Under the pieces are notes generated by a model. The model made no database searches. It saw nothing but the letters and a program-made list of their open reading frames with translations, and was not told the DNA's origin. A stretch of 63,714 bases of DNA from Roseomonas sp. KE2513. GTDB lineage: Bacteria > Pseudomonadota > Alphaproteobacteria > Acetobacterales > Acetobacteraceae. A program made the translations under genes and the position numbers. The number at the start of each line of letters is the position of its first letter. Position 1 is the first letter of the stretch. Shown in pieces: positions 17,502 through 27,240 of the stretch. The stretch spans positions 1-63,714 of the forward strand of contig NZ_RCVR01000028.1 of NCBI RefSeq assembly GCF_016107305.1. The letters run 5' to 3'.

Positions 17502-18476
17502 ATGGCCCAGTCCCGCCGCCAGTCGTCCGAGCGCCCGGCTCCCCGCGACCACTACGCCGAGATCACCGACCAGGTGGTCGCGGCACTCGAGGTCGGGACG
17601 GTGCCGTGGCGCCGCCCCTGGGATCAGGACAAGGCCGGCGCCGGGCCGCTGTCGCCGCGCAACGCCGTCACCGGCCGGCGTTATCATGGAATAAATGTGC
17701 TGCTGCTCGGCATGACTGGCATGGGCTTCGCCGGCAGCGATCCCCGCTGGCTCACCTACAAGCAGGCCGAGGGCAAGGGCTGGCAGGTCCGCCGCGGCGA
17801 GCGCGGCTCGCGCGTGTTCTTCTTCCGCAAGCTGACCCTGCGCGACGGCGACGCCGCGCCCGATGCCGGCGGGGAAGGGGAGAGCGGCACCCGCACCGTG
17901 CCGGTGCTACGCGCCTACACCGTGTTCCACGCCAGCCAGGTGGAGGGCATCCCCGCCTTTGAGGCGCCGTCCGTCGAGGAAGCCTCCTGGCGCACGCCCG
18001 AGGCGGCCGAGACCATCATGCGCAACAGCGGCGTGGTGTTCCGCGATGGCGGTGACCGCGCCTACTACTGCCCGTCCACCGACCACATCCAGATGCCGCC
18101 GCGCGCGGCCTTCGCGACACCGGAGGGCTACTGCGCCACCGGCCTGCACGAGCTGGCGCACGCCTCTGGTGCCAAGCACCGCCTGGACCGCGACCTGACC
18201 GGCCGCTTTGGTAGCCACGCTTACGCCCAGGAGGAATTGAGGGCGGAATTAGCGTCGGTGTTCGTTGGTGCCGAGCTGGGCCTGCCCTGCGACATCCCCA
18301 ACCACGCCAGCTACGTCGCGTCCTGGCTGCGCACCCTCAAGCAGGATAAACGCGAGATCTTCCGCGCGGCGGCCGAGGCGCAGCGCATGGCCGACTACCT
18401 GCTCGGCTTCCACCCCGAGCACGCCCGCGTCGCGGCCGAGGAGGCGCGGCGCGACGAGGCCGCCGAGGAGGCGTGA
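17502..18476 (+). CDS. ardC: ArdC-like antirestriction protein with zincin domain
   Basis: 324 residues. The N-terminal part (YAEITDQVVAALEVGTVPWRRPW ... RYHGINVLLL ... GSRVFFFRKL) is the ssDNA-binding ArdC_N domain. The C-terminal part has the metallopeptidase motif HELAH from His216, followed downstream by Glu in EELRAELASVFVG. ArdC proteins protect incoming ssDNA during conjugation and can block restriction. The start overlaps no gene but is 1 bp after leader hairpin 2. The next gene overlaps its stop by 4 bp. Confidence 0.9.
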   Translation: MAQSRRQSSERPAPRDHYAEITDQVVAALEVGTVPWRRPWDQDKAGAGPLSPRNAVTGRRYHGINVLLLGMTGMGFAGSDPRWLTYKQAEGKGWQVRRGERGSRVFFFRKLTLRDGDAAPDAGGEGESGTRTVPVLRAYTVFHASQVEGIPAFEAPSVEEASWRTPEAAETIMRNSGVVFRDGGDRAYYCPSTDHIQMPPRAAFATPEGYCATGLHELAHASGAKHRLDRDLTGRFGSHAYAQEELRAELASVFVGAELGLPCDIPNHASYVASWLRTLKQDKREIFRAAAEAQRMADYLLGFHPEHARVAAEEARRDEAAEEA

Positions 18477-19483
18477 GCGCCGCCGTGCTGACGCGCCAGG
18501 TCGGGGACGTCCCCGACCTGCGCTCCTACGACCACGTCGTGCTGTTCACCTCCGGTGGCAAGGACGCCACGGCGTGCCTGCTCGACCTGCTGGAGCGCGG
18601 CGTGGATCCGGCGCGCATCGAGCTGCACCACCACGAGGTGGACGGCCGCGGCCCGGCCTTCATGGACTGGCCGGTGACCGGCGCCTACGTCGCCGCCCAG
18701 GCGCAGGCCTTCGGCCTGCCGCTGTTCCGCTCCTGGCGCGCGGGCGGCTTCGAGCGTGAGATGCTGCGCCAGGATGCACCGACGGCGCCGATCCTGTTCG
18801 AGACGCCGCACGGGGTGGTGCGGACCGGCGGCGCCGGCCCGCGCAACACCCGGCTGTTGTTTCCCCAGACCTCGGCCGACCTGTCCGTCCGCTGGTGCTC
18901 GGCGGCGCTCAAGATCGGCGTCGGCGCCGCTTCCATCTCTGGGCAGGACCGCTTCCTCGGCCGCCGTACCCTGGTGGTGACCGGCGAGCGGGCGGGGGAG
19001 AGCGCGGCGCGGGCGCGCTACGCCACCTTCGAGCCGCACCGCACCGACACGCGCGGCGGCTCGCGCCGGCCGCGCCACGTCGACCACTGGCGCCCGGTCC
19101 ATGGCTGGGACGATGGCCGGGTCTGGGACGCCCTGCAGCGCTACGGCGTACGGCCGCACCCGGCCTACGAGCTGGGCTGGTCGCGCCTGTCCTGCATGGC
19201 CTGCATCTTCGGCTCGGCCGCGCAGTGGGCCACCATCCGGCTGATCGCGCCGACGCTGTTCGAGCGCATCGCGGTCTACGAGGAGCGCTTCGGCCGCACC
19301 ATCCAGCGCGCCCGCTCGATCCGCACCCTGGCCGACCTCGGCCGACCCTATCCGGCTGCCCTGGCCCGCCCCGACCTCGTGGCCCTCGCCCTCGGCGAGA
19401 CCTGGAACCTACCGATCCTCGGCCTACCCTCGGCGTGGACTCTACCGCCGGGTGCTTTCGGCGAGGCCGCCGGTCCGACCTGA
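18473..19483 (+). CDS. PAPS-reductase-like ATP pyrophosphatase
   Basis: 336 residues. The PP-loop SGGKD is at residues 27-31 (LFTSGGKDATACLLDLLE). Further family features are VVTGERAGESAARA, the HRTDTRG region and a Cys pair in SRLSCMACIFGSA. It belongs to the adenine-nucleotide alpha-hydrolase group that includes PAPS reductase and DndC. On plasmids these often lack sulfate-reduction partners, and none is seen here, so a role in DNA or nucleotide modification is possible but inferred. GTG 18473 overlaps the ArdC stop, so the pair is translationally coupled. Confidence 0.75.
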   Translation: MSAAVLTRQVGDVPDLRSYDHVVLFTSGGKDATACLLDLLERGVDPARIELHHHEVDGRGPAFMDWPVTGAYVAAQAQAFGLPLFRSWRAGGFEREMLRQDAPTAPILFETPHGVVRTGGAGPRNTRLLFPQTSADLSVRWCSAALKIGVGAASISGQDRFLGRRTLVVTGERAGESAARARYATFEPHRTDTRGGSRRPRHVDHWRPVHGWDDGRVWDALQRYGVRPHPAYELGWSRLSCMACIFGSAAQWATIRLIAPTLFERIAVYEERFGRTIQRARSIRTLADLGRPYPAALARPDLVALALGETWNLPILGLPSAWTLPPGAFGEAAGPT

Positions 19484-19532
19484 GAGGGGAAGAGACGAGG
19501 AAGAACGACCTGCCGCACGCCGACCGGGCGCC

Positions 19533-19636
19533 GCAAGGGTGCGTCGGCTGCCGCCTCCCGCGCTGCGCGCGCCCTTGCCCCACCCGGCACGGGTGACGGC
19601 GCCGGGGAGGATAAGCTCCGGAATGAAGAAGCCGGA
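19533..19636 (+). repeat. Two-hairpin leader element, copy 6
   Basis: Hairpin 1 arms GCAAGGG (19533-19539) and CCCTTGC (19572-19578). Hairpin 2 is short: TCCGG (19617-19621), purine loop, CCGGA (19632-19636). It precedes the TAG-interrupted gene at 19653. Confidence 0.65.
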
Positions 19637-19652
19637 ACCGAGGAGCCGGGCC

Positions 19653-20117
19653 GTGAGCGCCAGCATCGACATCCTTTCCCGATCTGCCCCTGCAATTTCC
19701 CAGGGCAGCGACGACGAACATCGCGTGGAGTGGCTTGGCGTCGGCCTGTAGGTCGCCTTCGCCGAGCGGCTGCGCCAGGACCTCGCCGGCTATTGCGATG
19801 CCGAGCCGGCCGGACGGCACCACCACGCAAGGGTAACGCTGCAGCTCACCGAGGGCGTGATGCACCTGGCCAACGAGGCCGGCTGCTTCTGGCTGCTGGA
19901 TCAGGTCTGCGCGGCCCAGGCCGATCCTGCCGTCCGCCGCCTGACGGTGCAGATCTGGACGCTGGGCGTGTCCCGCGACCGTTCTGCCGCGCTCGCCTGC
20001 GGCGACGGCCGCGGCCGGGTGCTGCACGACCGGGCCATCGCCTGGACCGACTTCCCGCTCACCGCGGTCGCGCTCCGCGTCGAGGCCGGCTTGGTCGCCC
20101 TGCGCTCGGAGCGCTGA
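19653..20117 (+). pseudogene. DUF6876-like gene broken by a single in-frame TAG
   Basis: From GTG 19653 the frame gives 32 codons, then TAG at 19749-19751, then 121 codons to TGA 20115-20117. The distal part (VTLQLTEGVMHLANEAGCFWLLDQVCAAQ ... ALACGDGRGRVLHDRAIAWTDFPL) resembles the plasmid family DUF6876, whose members have one unbroken frame. The leader element and clean frame on both sides show the gene was recently intact. Confidence 0.7.
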
Positions 20118-20169
20118 GCCGCCTTCCGGTTGCCCGATTCCTTCCCACCCCGCGCAAGAGGAGGCCCCG

Positions 20170-20814
20170 ATGGGCTGGCTCGTTGCCGATCGTCCGCTCA
20201 CCCACGAGACGCCGACCGACTACCTCACCCGGCTCTACACCAACGAGACCGACGCTGCCCTCAGCGAAGTGCTGGCCGCCTCGCAGATTGGCCGCGCCGT
20301 CTACATGGCGGTGCGCCACAGCCACCGCACCGGCGAGTACGCCGGCCGGACCTACACCTTCGCGGCCGTCATTCTGGTGTTCAACAACGCCCGGGACGGC
20401 TTCGGGCGTAAGTCGATGAGCGAGTGCAGCGGCCCGTGCGAGGTGGATTGCCCGGCCCGCATCATGGCGCTGCTCTCCCCCGTCGAGGAGATCCCGGACC
20501 CGGGCAGCGCGGCCGACTGGCGGGCGCGTGTCGTCGCCGCCGTCGCCGGGCGGCGAGAGGCCGCCGCCGCTGCCCGCCGCTTCCAGCCGGGGCAGCGGCT
20601 CCACCTCACCGAGCCGCTGGGCTTTCAGAAGGGGAAGGTGATCGCGACCGAGTTCGAGGTCGTGTCGACACCTGCCGGACGGCGCGGGCCGGTCTTCCGG
20701 CCAGTCGGGCACGGCTTCCTGTGCCGGCTGCCCCAGCGCCTTCTCGCCGTGGCGATGGCCGCTCCGTCCCCTGGCTTGGCCGCGCCGTCCGTGCAGCTGG
20801 CGCTGCTGCCGTGA
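20170..20814 (+). CDS. Conserved plasmid protein, DUF6927-like
   Basis: 214 residues starting MGWLVADRPLTHETPTDYL, an N terminus I associate with DUF6927 plasmid proteins. It has a Cys cluster (SECSGPCEVDCPARI) that may bind metal, then a beta-rich C-terminal domain (QRLHLTEPLGFQKGKVIATEFEVVS). GGAGG precedes ATG 20170. The next gene's ATG overlaps its stop. Function unknown. Confidence 0.58.
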   Translation: MGWLVADRPLTHETPTDYLTRLYTNETDAALSEVLAASQIGRAVYMAVRHSHRTGEYAGRTYTFAAVILVFNNARDGFGRKSMSECSGPCEVDCPARIMALLSPVEEIPDPGSAADWRARVVAAVAGRREAAAAARRFQPGQRLHLTEPLGFQKGKVIATEFEVVSTPAGRRGPVFRPVGHGFLCRLPQRLLAVAMAAPSPGLAAPSVQLALLP

Positions 20815-21761
20815 TGGCCTGGGAGGACGTGCCTGACGTCCTGCCGGAGTCGGGCCCGCATCCAATCGACGGCCAGAAGGACCGCTCGCGCCTGCGCCTG
20901 ACGCTGCGCGACGGCCGCGTGATCGAGGGCCTCTACAATCTGATCGCCCGGCAGCACTTCCTGCACCGCACCGGCCCCGGCCTGCCGCTGGTCGGCGAGG
21001 TGGAGGGGCCGCTCCTCGCCGACGAGGTCATCGCCGTCGAGGTGGTGATGACGCGGGCGGAGCTCCGCGAGCGCGGCCGGGAGATCCTGCACGGCCCCCG
21101 CGTGCCCGGCCGGGAGCCGGTCACGCGCGACGACTTCGAGCACCGCCTGCAGACCCTGGCCCGCGCGGTCGCGGCGGTGCCGGAGGCGGAGTGGCAGATG
21201 CAGATCCGCCTCAAGCGGCAGTTCGAGGCCTGCGCCGAGCGGATCGCGCTCAGCCCGGGCAAGCAGGCCTGGATGCTGTCCGAGGCGAAGTGGGCGAGGC
21301 GCTCCAACGCGCCGCCCACCATGGCCGATCTCTGGGTGGATCCAGTGGCCAACCCCTCGTGCTTCGCGCGACCCCGACCGCAGGACTTCGACCCAGACCC
21401 GGCGATGCGGCGCCGCCGCGTGCCGCCGCCGCCAGCGGTACGGGCCGACCCGCACTCCATCCCGAACATGCTCGCCGCCCTGACCGGGAGGGGCCTCAAG
21501 GCTCGGATCACCCGACTGGGCGATCCCACGCACGCGCGCGGCCACATCCAGGTCGAGATGCCGGTGAAGGGCCGGGCCCGGTTCGTGCTGATCGGCGAAG
21601 CCAGCGAGGGCGTCACCGGCTGGCGCGCCGTCTGGGACGGCAACGACAGCAAGGCCGGGCTCAAGCGCCGCCGACAATCCGAGACGACCGAGGCCTACCG
21701 GCTGATGCTCACGGCGATGCACGAGGGACGCCGCAGCGTCCAATCGGACCTGTTCGTGTGA
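20814..21761 (+). CDS. Hypothetical plasmid protein, 315 residues
   Basis: ATG 20814 overlaps the previous TGA. The N-terminal domain is beta-rich (RLRLTLRDGRVIEGLYNLIARQHFLHRTG), the middle helical and basic, and the C-terminal domain compact (RGHIQVEMPVKGRARFVLIGEASEGVTGWRAVWDGND), ending in SVQSDLFV, which may be a protein-interaction tail. No family recognised. Followed by leader copy 7 and the methylase-helicase. Confidence 0.6.
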   Translation: MAWEDVPDVLPESGPHPIDGQKDRSRLRLTLRDGRVIEGLYNLIARQHFLHRTGPGLPLVGEVEGPLLADEVIAVEVVMTRAELRERGREILHGPRVPGREPVTRDDFEHRLQTLARAVAAVPEAEWQMQIRLKRQFEACAERIALSPGKQAWMLSEAKWARRSNAPPTMADLWVDPVANPSCFARPRPQDFDPDPAMRRRRVPPPPAVRADPHSIPNMLAALTGRGLKARITRLGDPTHARGHIQVEMPVKGRARFVLIGEASEGVTGWRAVWDGNDSKAGLKRRRQSETTEAYRLMLTAMHEGRRSVQSDLFV

Positions 21762-21849
21762 CGTCGGATCAGGAGAGTTCAGGGGGAAAAGAGGAATCAG
21801 GAGCGGAGAGGAGAGAAGGAGAACCGCTGCCACCGCGGCCCGGCGTGCG

Positions 21850-21966
21850 GCAAGGGTGAAGTCGCTCCGCTCCCGCCGCTGCGCGGCGCCCTTGCCCCGC
21901 CCCGGACCGGGCGGCCGGCGTGGAGGGGTCACGAGGAAGAAGATGGATCGGAACAGGGGATGATCC
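21850..21966 (+). repeat. Two-hairpin leader element, copy 7
   Basis: Hairpin 1 arms GCAAGGG (21850-21856) and CCCTTGC (21889-21895), preceded by a long purine tract (about 21770-21833). A possible second stem GGATC (21946-21950) / GATCC (21962-21966) is weak. The nearest supported start is 22115. Confidence 0.62.
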
Positions 21967-22114
21967 CCGACCCGGCCTGAGCCTCGACCGGCGCCCCCCA
22001 AGGGCGTCGCCCCCACCAGAGTCCCCACTCACCACCAGCATCGCGTCACGCGCACCCGGCCGCCCCCCATGGGCCGCCGGGCGCTCGCGCGTGCGCGCAC
22101 GGGAACCCCGCGCC

Positions 22115-25100
22115 ATGGCCAAGACCGCCCCCGCTTCCGCCCAGCTGAGCCTGTTCGACACCACCGCGCTGACCTCGCCCTTCGGGCTGTTCGGGGGTGG
22201 TAACGGCGGCCTGCTGCCCGCCCTGGGCGGGGACGACGACGAGGACGACGCGCCCGAGGCGCCGATTGCCCCGGCAATCCCGCGCGTGGTGGCCCGCGAC
22301 TTCCGCCTCGCCGGCGACCGCGGCCTCGCCGCCGGCTGGAAGGCCCGCGCCGCCGACAACCTGGGGGCCATCCGCCTGCTGCAGCGGATCGAGGGCGAGA
22401 CCCGGCCGGCGACGGCCGAGGAGCAAGCGGTGCTGGCCCGCTTCGTTGGCTACGGCGCCGGCGACCTCGCCAACACCCTGTTCCGCCGCCCCGGCGAGGC
22501 GTGGCGCGAGGGCTGGGCCGAGCAGGGTGACGGGCTGGAGCAGGCCGTGTCGGCCGCGGAACTGGCGTCGTTGAGTCGCTGCACCCAGTACGCCTACTTC
22601 ACGCCGGAGTACGTGGTGCGTGCCGTGTGGGCTGGACTGGCTCGCATGGGCTTCCAGCGCGGCTCGATCCTGGAGCCGGGCTGCGGCACCGGCCAGTTCC
22701 TGGCCCTGCGCCCCGAAGGGATCGAGGACTGCTCCGCCGTCACCGGCATTGAGATGGACCCGATCACCGCCCGCATCGCGGCGCTGCTGTATCCCAAGGC
22801 CTGGATCCGCAACGAGGACTTCACCCGCGCCAAGGTGGTCGAGAGCTTCGACCTCGCGGTCGGCAACCCGCCCTTCTCCGACCGCACGGTGCGGGCCAAG
22901 GACGCGGCCGGCAAGCTCGGCCTCAAGCTGCACGACTACTTCATCGCCCGCGCCGTGGAGCGCCTCCGGCCCGGCGGTCTCGCCGCTTTCGTCACCTCGC
23001 ACGGCACCATGGACAAGGTGGATCCGAAGGCGCGCGAGCACATCGCGGGGATGGCCGACCTGGTGGGCGCAATCCGCCTGCCGGCCGGCGCCTTCGCCGC
23101 CGCCGCCGGCACCGACGTGGTGGTGGACGTGCTGTTCCTGCAGCGCCGCGAGCGCGGCGCCGCCGCCGATGGGGTGGAGTGGGCCCACCTGGAGGAGGTG
23201 GTGCCAGCCGAGGACGGCGAGGCGGCGATCCACGTCAACGCCTACTTCGCGGCGCACCCGGAGATGGTGCTCGGGCGGCACGGCTGGACCAGCAGCCAGT
23301 TCGGCCTGACCTACGACTGCGCCCGCGACGGCCGAGACCTGGAGGCGGCGCTCGCCGAGGCCACCGCCCGGCTGCCCGAGGGCATCCACCAGCCCCCGCA
23401 CGCCGCCACGGCGCCGGTCCGGGTGGCCCAGCCGACCCTGCAGGTCGGCACCGCCGCCGAGGGGGCCACGGTCAAGGAGGGCAGCTACCTGCTGGGCGAC
23501 GGCGGCACCCTGCTGCAGGTGGTGGACGGCCGCGCCGAGGAGGTGGCGGTGAAGTCGGGCAAGGGCACGGTCGGCCTGTTCGCCAAGCACGCGCGTATCA
23601 TCCGCGGCCTTATCCCGGTCCGCGACGCCGTGCGCGAGGTGATCCGCGCCCAGGAGCGCGACGAGCCCTTCGGCGCCGCCCAGGTGCGGCTGCGCGCCGC
23701 TTACAGCGCCTTCGTGCGCAGCTTCGGCCCTATCAACCTGACCAGCGTCTCGACCTCGACCGACGAGGCCACGGGCGAGGTGGGCGAGAGCGTGCGCCGC
23801 CCGAACCTGCAGCCCTTCCTGGACGACCCGGATAGCTGGCTGGTGTCGTCGATCGAGGAGTACGACCTCGAGAGCGGCGAGGCGACCAAGGGGCCGATCT
23901 TCACCGACCGGGTGATCCACGCCCCTGCCGAGCCGGTGATCGTCTCGGCCGCCGACGCCCTGGCGGTGACCCTGGCCGAGCGGGCCGTGGTGGATCTCGA
24001 CCGCATCGGCGAGCTGATCGGCCGCGACCGCGCCACGGTGCTGGCCGAGCTGGGCGCTACCGTGTTCCTCGACCCCGGCCTGACCACGGAGGGCTTCGAG
24101 GCCTGGCAGACGGCCGACGAGTACCTGTCCGGCCACGTCCGCCGCAAGCTGGCCGCCGCCCGCGCCGCCGCCGTGCTGGACGAGCGCTACGCCCGCAACG
24201 TGGCCGCCCTGGAGCGGGTGCAGCCGGAGGACCTGCGGCCCTCCGACATCACCGCCCGGCTCGGCGCGCCGTGGCTGCCGGCCACCGACATCGCCGACTT
24301 CATCCGCGAGGTGATGGGGGTGACGACGATGGTGCGGCACACCGTGGAGGTGGCGCACTGGAGCATCGAGATCAGCCGCTTCGCCGGTGAGGCCTCGGCC
24401 ACCTCGGAGTGGGGCACGCACCGCCGCCACGCCGGCGAGCTGCTGGACGACGCCCTGAACGCCTCCATCCCGCAGATCTGGGACGTGTGGCGCGACGCCG
24501 ACGGCGAGCACCGCCAGATCAACGCCCAGGAGACCGAGGCGGCCAAGGACAAGCTGGCCAAGATCAAGGGCGCCTTCGAGCGCTGGGTGTGGACCGACAG
24601 CGACCGCGCCGAGCGGCTGGTCCGCCACTATAATGATGCCTTCAACAGCCTGGTGCCGCGGCACTTCTCCGGCGAGCACCTGCAGCTGCCCGGCGCCTCC
24701 TCGGTGATCGGGCTGCGCCCGCACCAGAAGCGCGTCATCTGGCGCATCGTCGCCTCCGGCCAGACCTACATCGCCCACGCGGTCGGGGCGGGGAAGACCT
24801 TCACCATCGCCGCGGCGATCATGGAGCAGAAGCGCCTCGGCCTGATCGGCAAGGCCATGCTGACCGTGCCCGGCCACTGCCTGGCGCAGGCCTCGCGCGA
24901 GTTCCTGCAGCTCTACCCGGGCGCCCGCATCCTGGTGGCCGACGAGACCAACTTCAGCAAGGACAAGCGCGGCCGCTTCCTGGCCCGGGCGGCCACGGCC
25001 CACTGGGACTGCATCATCATCACCCACTCGGCGTTCAAGTTCATCGCCACCCCGGCCGAGTTCGAGCGCGGCCTCGTGCAGCAGCAACTCGACGCCTACT

Positions 25101-27199
25101 CCGCCCTGCTGGAACGGCTCGACGGCGACGACCGCATCGCGCGCAAGCGCATCGAGCGCATGAAGGAGGGCATGCAGGAGAAGCTGGACGGCCTGTCCAC
25201 CAGCAAGGACGACATGCTGACCATCGCCGAGATGGGCGTGGATCAGGTGATCGCCGACGAAGCGCAGGAGTTCCGTAAGCTGTCCTTTGCCACCAACATG
25301 GGCGGCCTGAAGGGCATCGCCCCGGACGGCTCGCAGCGCGCCTGGGACCTGTTCGTGAAGTCGCGCTTCGTCGGCACGATCAACCCCGGCCGCGCGCTCA
25401 TCCTCGCCTCCGGCACGCCGATCACCAACACCCTGGGCGAGATGTTCACGCTGCAGCGCTTCATGCAGCCGGAGATGCTGGAGGAGCGCGGCATCCAGGA
25501 GTTCGACGCCTGGGCCTCCAACTTCGGCGACACCCGCACCGAGCTGGAGCTGCAGCCCTCCGGTAACTACAAGCCGGTCACACGCTTCTCCGAGTTCGTC
25601 AACGTCGCCGACCTGATCGCCATGTTCCGCACCGTCGCGGACGTGGTGTCGAAGGATGACCTGCGGCAATACCTCAAGCTGCCGTCGATCATCAGTGGCA
25701 AGCGCCAGATCATCACCGCCCCGGCGAGCGCGGCTTTCCGGGACTACCAGCGCACCCTAGCGGCGCGGATCGCGGCGATCGAGGCGCGCAAGGGCAAGCC
25801 CGAGAAGGGCCAGGACATCCTGCTCTCCGTCATCACCGACGGCCGGCACGCCGCCATCGACCTGCGCTTCGTGGTGCCCGAGCAGGACGACGAGCCCGAG
25901 AACAAGCTCAACCTGCTCATCGACAACGCCTTCCGCATTTGGTCCGAGACCCGCGACCGCCGCTTCCGCAAGCCGGACGGCTCGCCGCACCTGGTGCCCG
26001 GCGCCACGCAGATGATCTTCTCGGACCTGGGAACCGAGGGAGCACTGGCGACGCGCGGCTTCTCGGCCTACCGCTGGATCCGCGAGGGGCTGATCGCCCG
26101 CGGCGTGCCGGCCGAGCGCATCGCCTTCATGCAGGATTACAAGAAGTCCGAGGCCAAGCAGTCGCTGTTCAACGCCATGAACAACGGCCAGATGGACTTC
26201 CTGCTCGGTTCGTCCGCCACCATGGGGACCGGCGTGAACGCTCAGCGCCGGCTGGCCGCCCTGCACCACCTCGACGTGCCCTGGCTGCCCTCGGAGATCG
26301 AGCAGCGCGAGGGGCGCATCGAGCGCCAGGGCAACCAGAACGAAGAGATCGGCCTCTACGCCTACGCCACGCTGGGCTCGATGGACGCCCAGATGTGGCA
26401 GAACAACGAGCGCAAGGCCCGCTTCATCGCGGCCGCCCTGGGCGGGGACCGCTCGATCCGCCGTCTGGAGGACGTGGGCAGCCAGGCCAACCAGTTCGCC
26501 ATGGCCAAGGCCATCGCCTCCGGCGATCCCCGCCTGATGCAGAAGGCCGGGCTGGAAGCCGAGTTGGCCCGCCTCGACCGCCTGCGCGCGGCGCACTTCG
26601 ACGACCAGCACGCCGTGCGGCGTAGGGTGGCCGAGGCCCGTTCGACCATCGGGCGGGCCACCCAGGCCATCGCCGACACCGAGGCCGACCTGGCGCGGCG
26701 CGTCTCCACCCGGGGCGACGACTTCCGCATGGAGGTGGAGGGCCGTGGTTTCACGGAGCGCAAGGTGGCCGGCGCTGCCCTGCTGAAGGTGATCCGCACC
26801 GTGCAGTTCGAGGGCCGCAAGGGCGACTGGGACCTCGGGCAGATCGGCGGCTTCCCGCTGAAGCTGGAAGCCCGCCGCTACCGCCAGGGTGCCGACCTGG
26901 AGATCCACCTGCTGCTCACCCGCGCCGGCGGCGAACACGAGGTGCGGGTCGAGGACGACCTCACCGCCCTGGGGCTGGTGTCGCGGCTGGAATACGACCT
27001 CGGGCGCTTCGAGGCGGAGTTGGCCGAGTACCGTCGCAAGCTGACGGAGGCCGAGCGGCAGTTGCCGGCCTACGAGGCGCGGCTCGGCGAGGGCTTCGAG
27101 TTCCAGGCCGACCTCGACGCCAAGCACGCCGAGATGGCCGAGCTGGAGGCATCCCTGGCCCAGACGGGGAAGGAGGAGACACTCTCCGCCGCGGCCTGA
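22115..27199 (+). CDS. Giant N6-adenine methylase plus SF2 helicase (strawberry-notch/DarB-like)
   Basis: 1694 residues. The N-terminal methyltransferase has an AdoMet motif in LEPGCGTGQF (from about residue 186) and the catalytic NPPF at 251-254. The C-terminal superfamily 2 helicase has Walker A (VGAGKT, about 890-895), DEAQ from Asp1048, a SGTPITN motif and a final QREGRIERQG motif near 1397. The same architecture occurs in phage P1 DarB-like antirestriction proteins and on many alphaproteobacterial plasmids. A role in protecting incoming plasmid DNA is inferred. ATG 22115 is chosen since the upstream frame is proline/arginine-rich and overlaps a leader element. Confidence 0.88.
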   Translation: MAKTAPASAQLSLFDTTALTSPFGLFGGGNGGLLPALGGDDDEDDAPEAPIAPAIPRVVARDFRLAGDRGLAAGWKARAADNLGAIRLLQRIEGETRPATAEEQAVLARFVGYGAGDLANTLFRRPGEAWREGWAEQGDGLEQAVSAAELASLSRCTQYAYFTPEYVVRAVWAGLARMGFQRGSILEPGCGTGQFLALRPEGIEDCSAVTGIEMDPITARIAALLYPKAWIRNEDFTRAKVVESFDLAVGNPPFSDRTVRAKDAAGKLGLKLHDYFIARAVERLRPGGLAAFVTSHGTMDKVDPKAREHIAGMADLVGAIRLPAGAFAAAAGTDVVVDVLFLQRRERGAAADGVEWAHLEEVVPAEDGEAAIHVNAYFAAHPEMVLGRHGWTSSQFGLTYDCARDGRDLEAALAEATARLPEGIHQPPHAATAPVRVAQPTLQVGTAAEGATVKEGSYLLGDGGTLLQVVDGRAEEVAVKSGKGTVGLFAKHARIIRGLIPVRDAVREVIRAQERDEPFGAAQVRLRAAYSAFVRSFGPINLTSVSTSTDEATGEVGESVRRPNLQPFLDDPDSWLVSSIEEYDLESGEATKGPIFTDRVIHAPAEPVIVSAADALAVTLAERAVVDLDRIGELIGRDRATVLAELGATVFLDPGLTTEGFEAWQTADEYLSGHVRRKLAAARAAAVLDERYARNVAALERVQPEDLRPSDITARLGAPWLPATDIADFIREVMGVTTMVRHTVEVAHWSIEISRFAGEASATSEWGTHRRHAGELLDDALNASIPQIWDVWRDADGEHRQINAQETEAAKDKLAKIKGAFERWVWTDSDRAERLVRHYNDAFNSLVPRHFSGEHLQLPGASSVIGLRPHQKRVIWRIVASGQTYIAHAVGAGKTFTIAAAIMEQKRLGLIGKAMLTVPGHCLAQASREFLQLYPGARILVADETNFSKDKRGRFLARAATAHWDCIIITHSAFKFIATPAEFERGLVQQQLDAYSALLERLDGDDRIARKRIERMKEGMQEKLDGLSTSKDDMLTIAEMGVDQVIADEAQEFRKLSFATNMGGLKGIAPDGSQRAWDLFVKSRFVGTINPGRALILASGTPITNTLGEMFTLQRFMQPEMLEERGIQEFDAWASNFGDTRTELELQPSGNYKPVTRFSEFVNVADLIAMFRTVADVVSKDDLRQYLKLPSIISGKRQIITAPASAAFRDYQRTLAARIAAIEARKGKPEKGQDILLSVITDGRHAAIDLRFVVPEQDDEPENKLNLLIDNAFRIWSETRDRRFRKPDGSPHLVPGATQMIFSDLGTEGALATRGFSAYRWIREGLIARGVPAERIAFMQDYKKSEAKQSLFNAMNNGQMDFLLGSSATMGTGVNAQRRLAALHHLDVPWLPSEIEQREGRIERQGNQNEEIGLYAYATLGSMDAQMWQNNERKARFIAAALGGDRSIRRLEDVGSQANQFAMAKAIASGDPRLMQKAGLEAELARLDRLRAAHFDDQHAVRRRVAEARSTIGRATQAIADTEADLARRVSTRGDDFRMEVEGRGFTERKVAGAALLKVIRTVQFEGRKGDWDLGQIGGFPLKLEARRYRQGADLEIHLLLTRAGGEHEVRVEDDLTALGLVSRLEYDLGRFEAELAEYRRKLTEAERQLPAYEARLGEGFEFQADLDAKHAEMAELEASLAQTGKEETLSAAA

Positions 27200-27216
27200 C
27201 ATCAGGCCAAAAAGAA

Positions 27217-27240
27217 GGGCGGCGCCCGAGGGTGCCGCCC
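27217..27240. terminator. Terminator-like hairpin after the methylase-helicase
   Basis: Arms GGGCGGCGCCC (27217-27227) and GGGTGCCGCCC (27230-27240) form a near-perfect 11-bp stem. On the plus strand it is followed by GAGTTT, on the minus strand by TTCTTTTT, so it is more terminator-like in the minus direction. It begins 18 bp after the stop codon. Confidence 0.55.

Noticed and set aside
16134-20117. Genetic-code change with TAG as a sense codon
   Set aside because: TAG ends several intact genes here, including the relaxase (52352-52354) and the 43506 gene, so general recoding is unlikely.
22046-25669. Very long open frame on the minus strand opposite the methylase-helicase
   Set aside because: It mirrors the codon pattern of the plus-strand gene, is rich in His/Gly/Val/Leu without motifs, and is a shadow typical of high-GC DNA.
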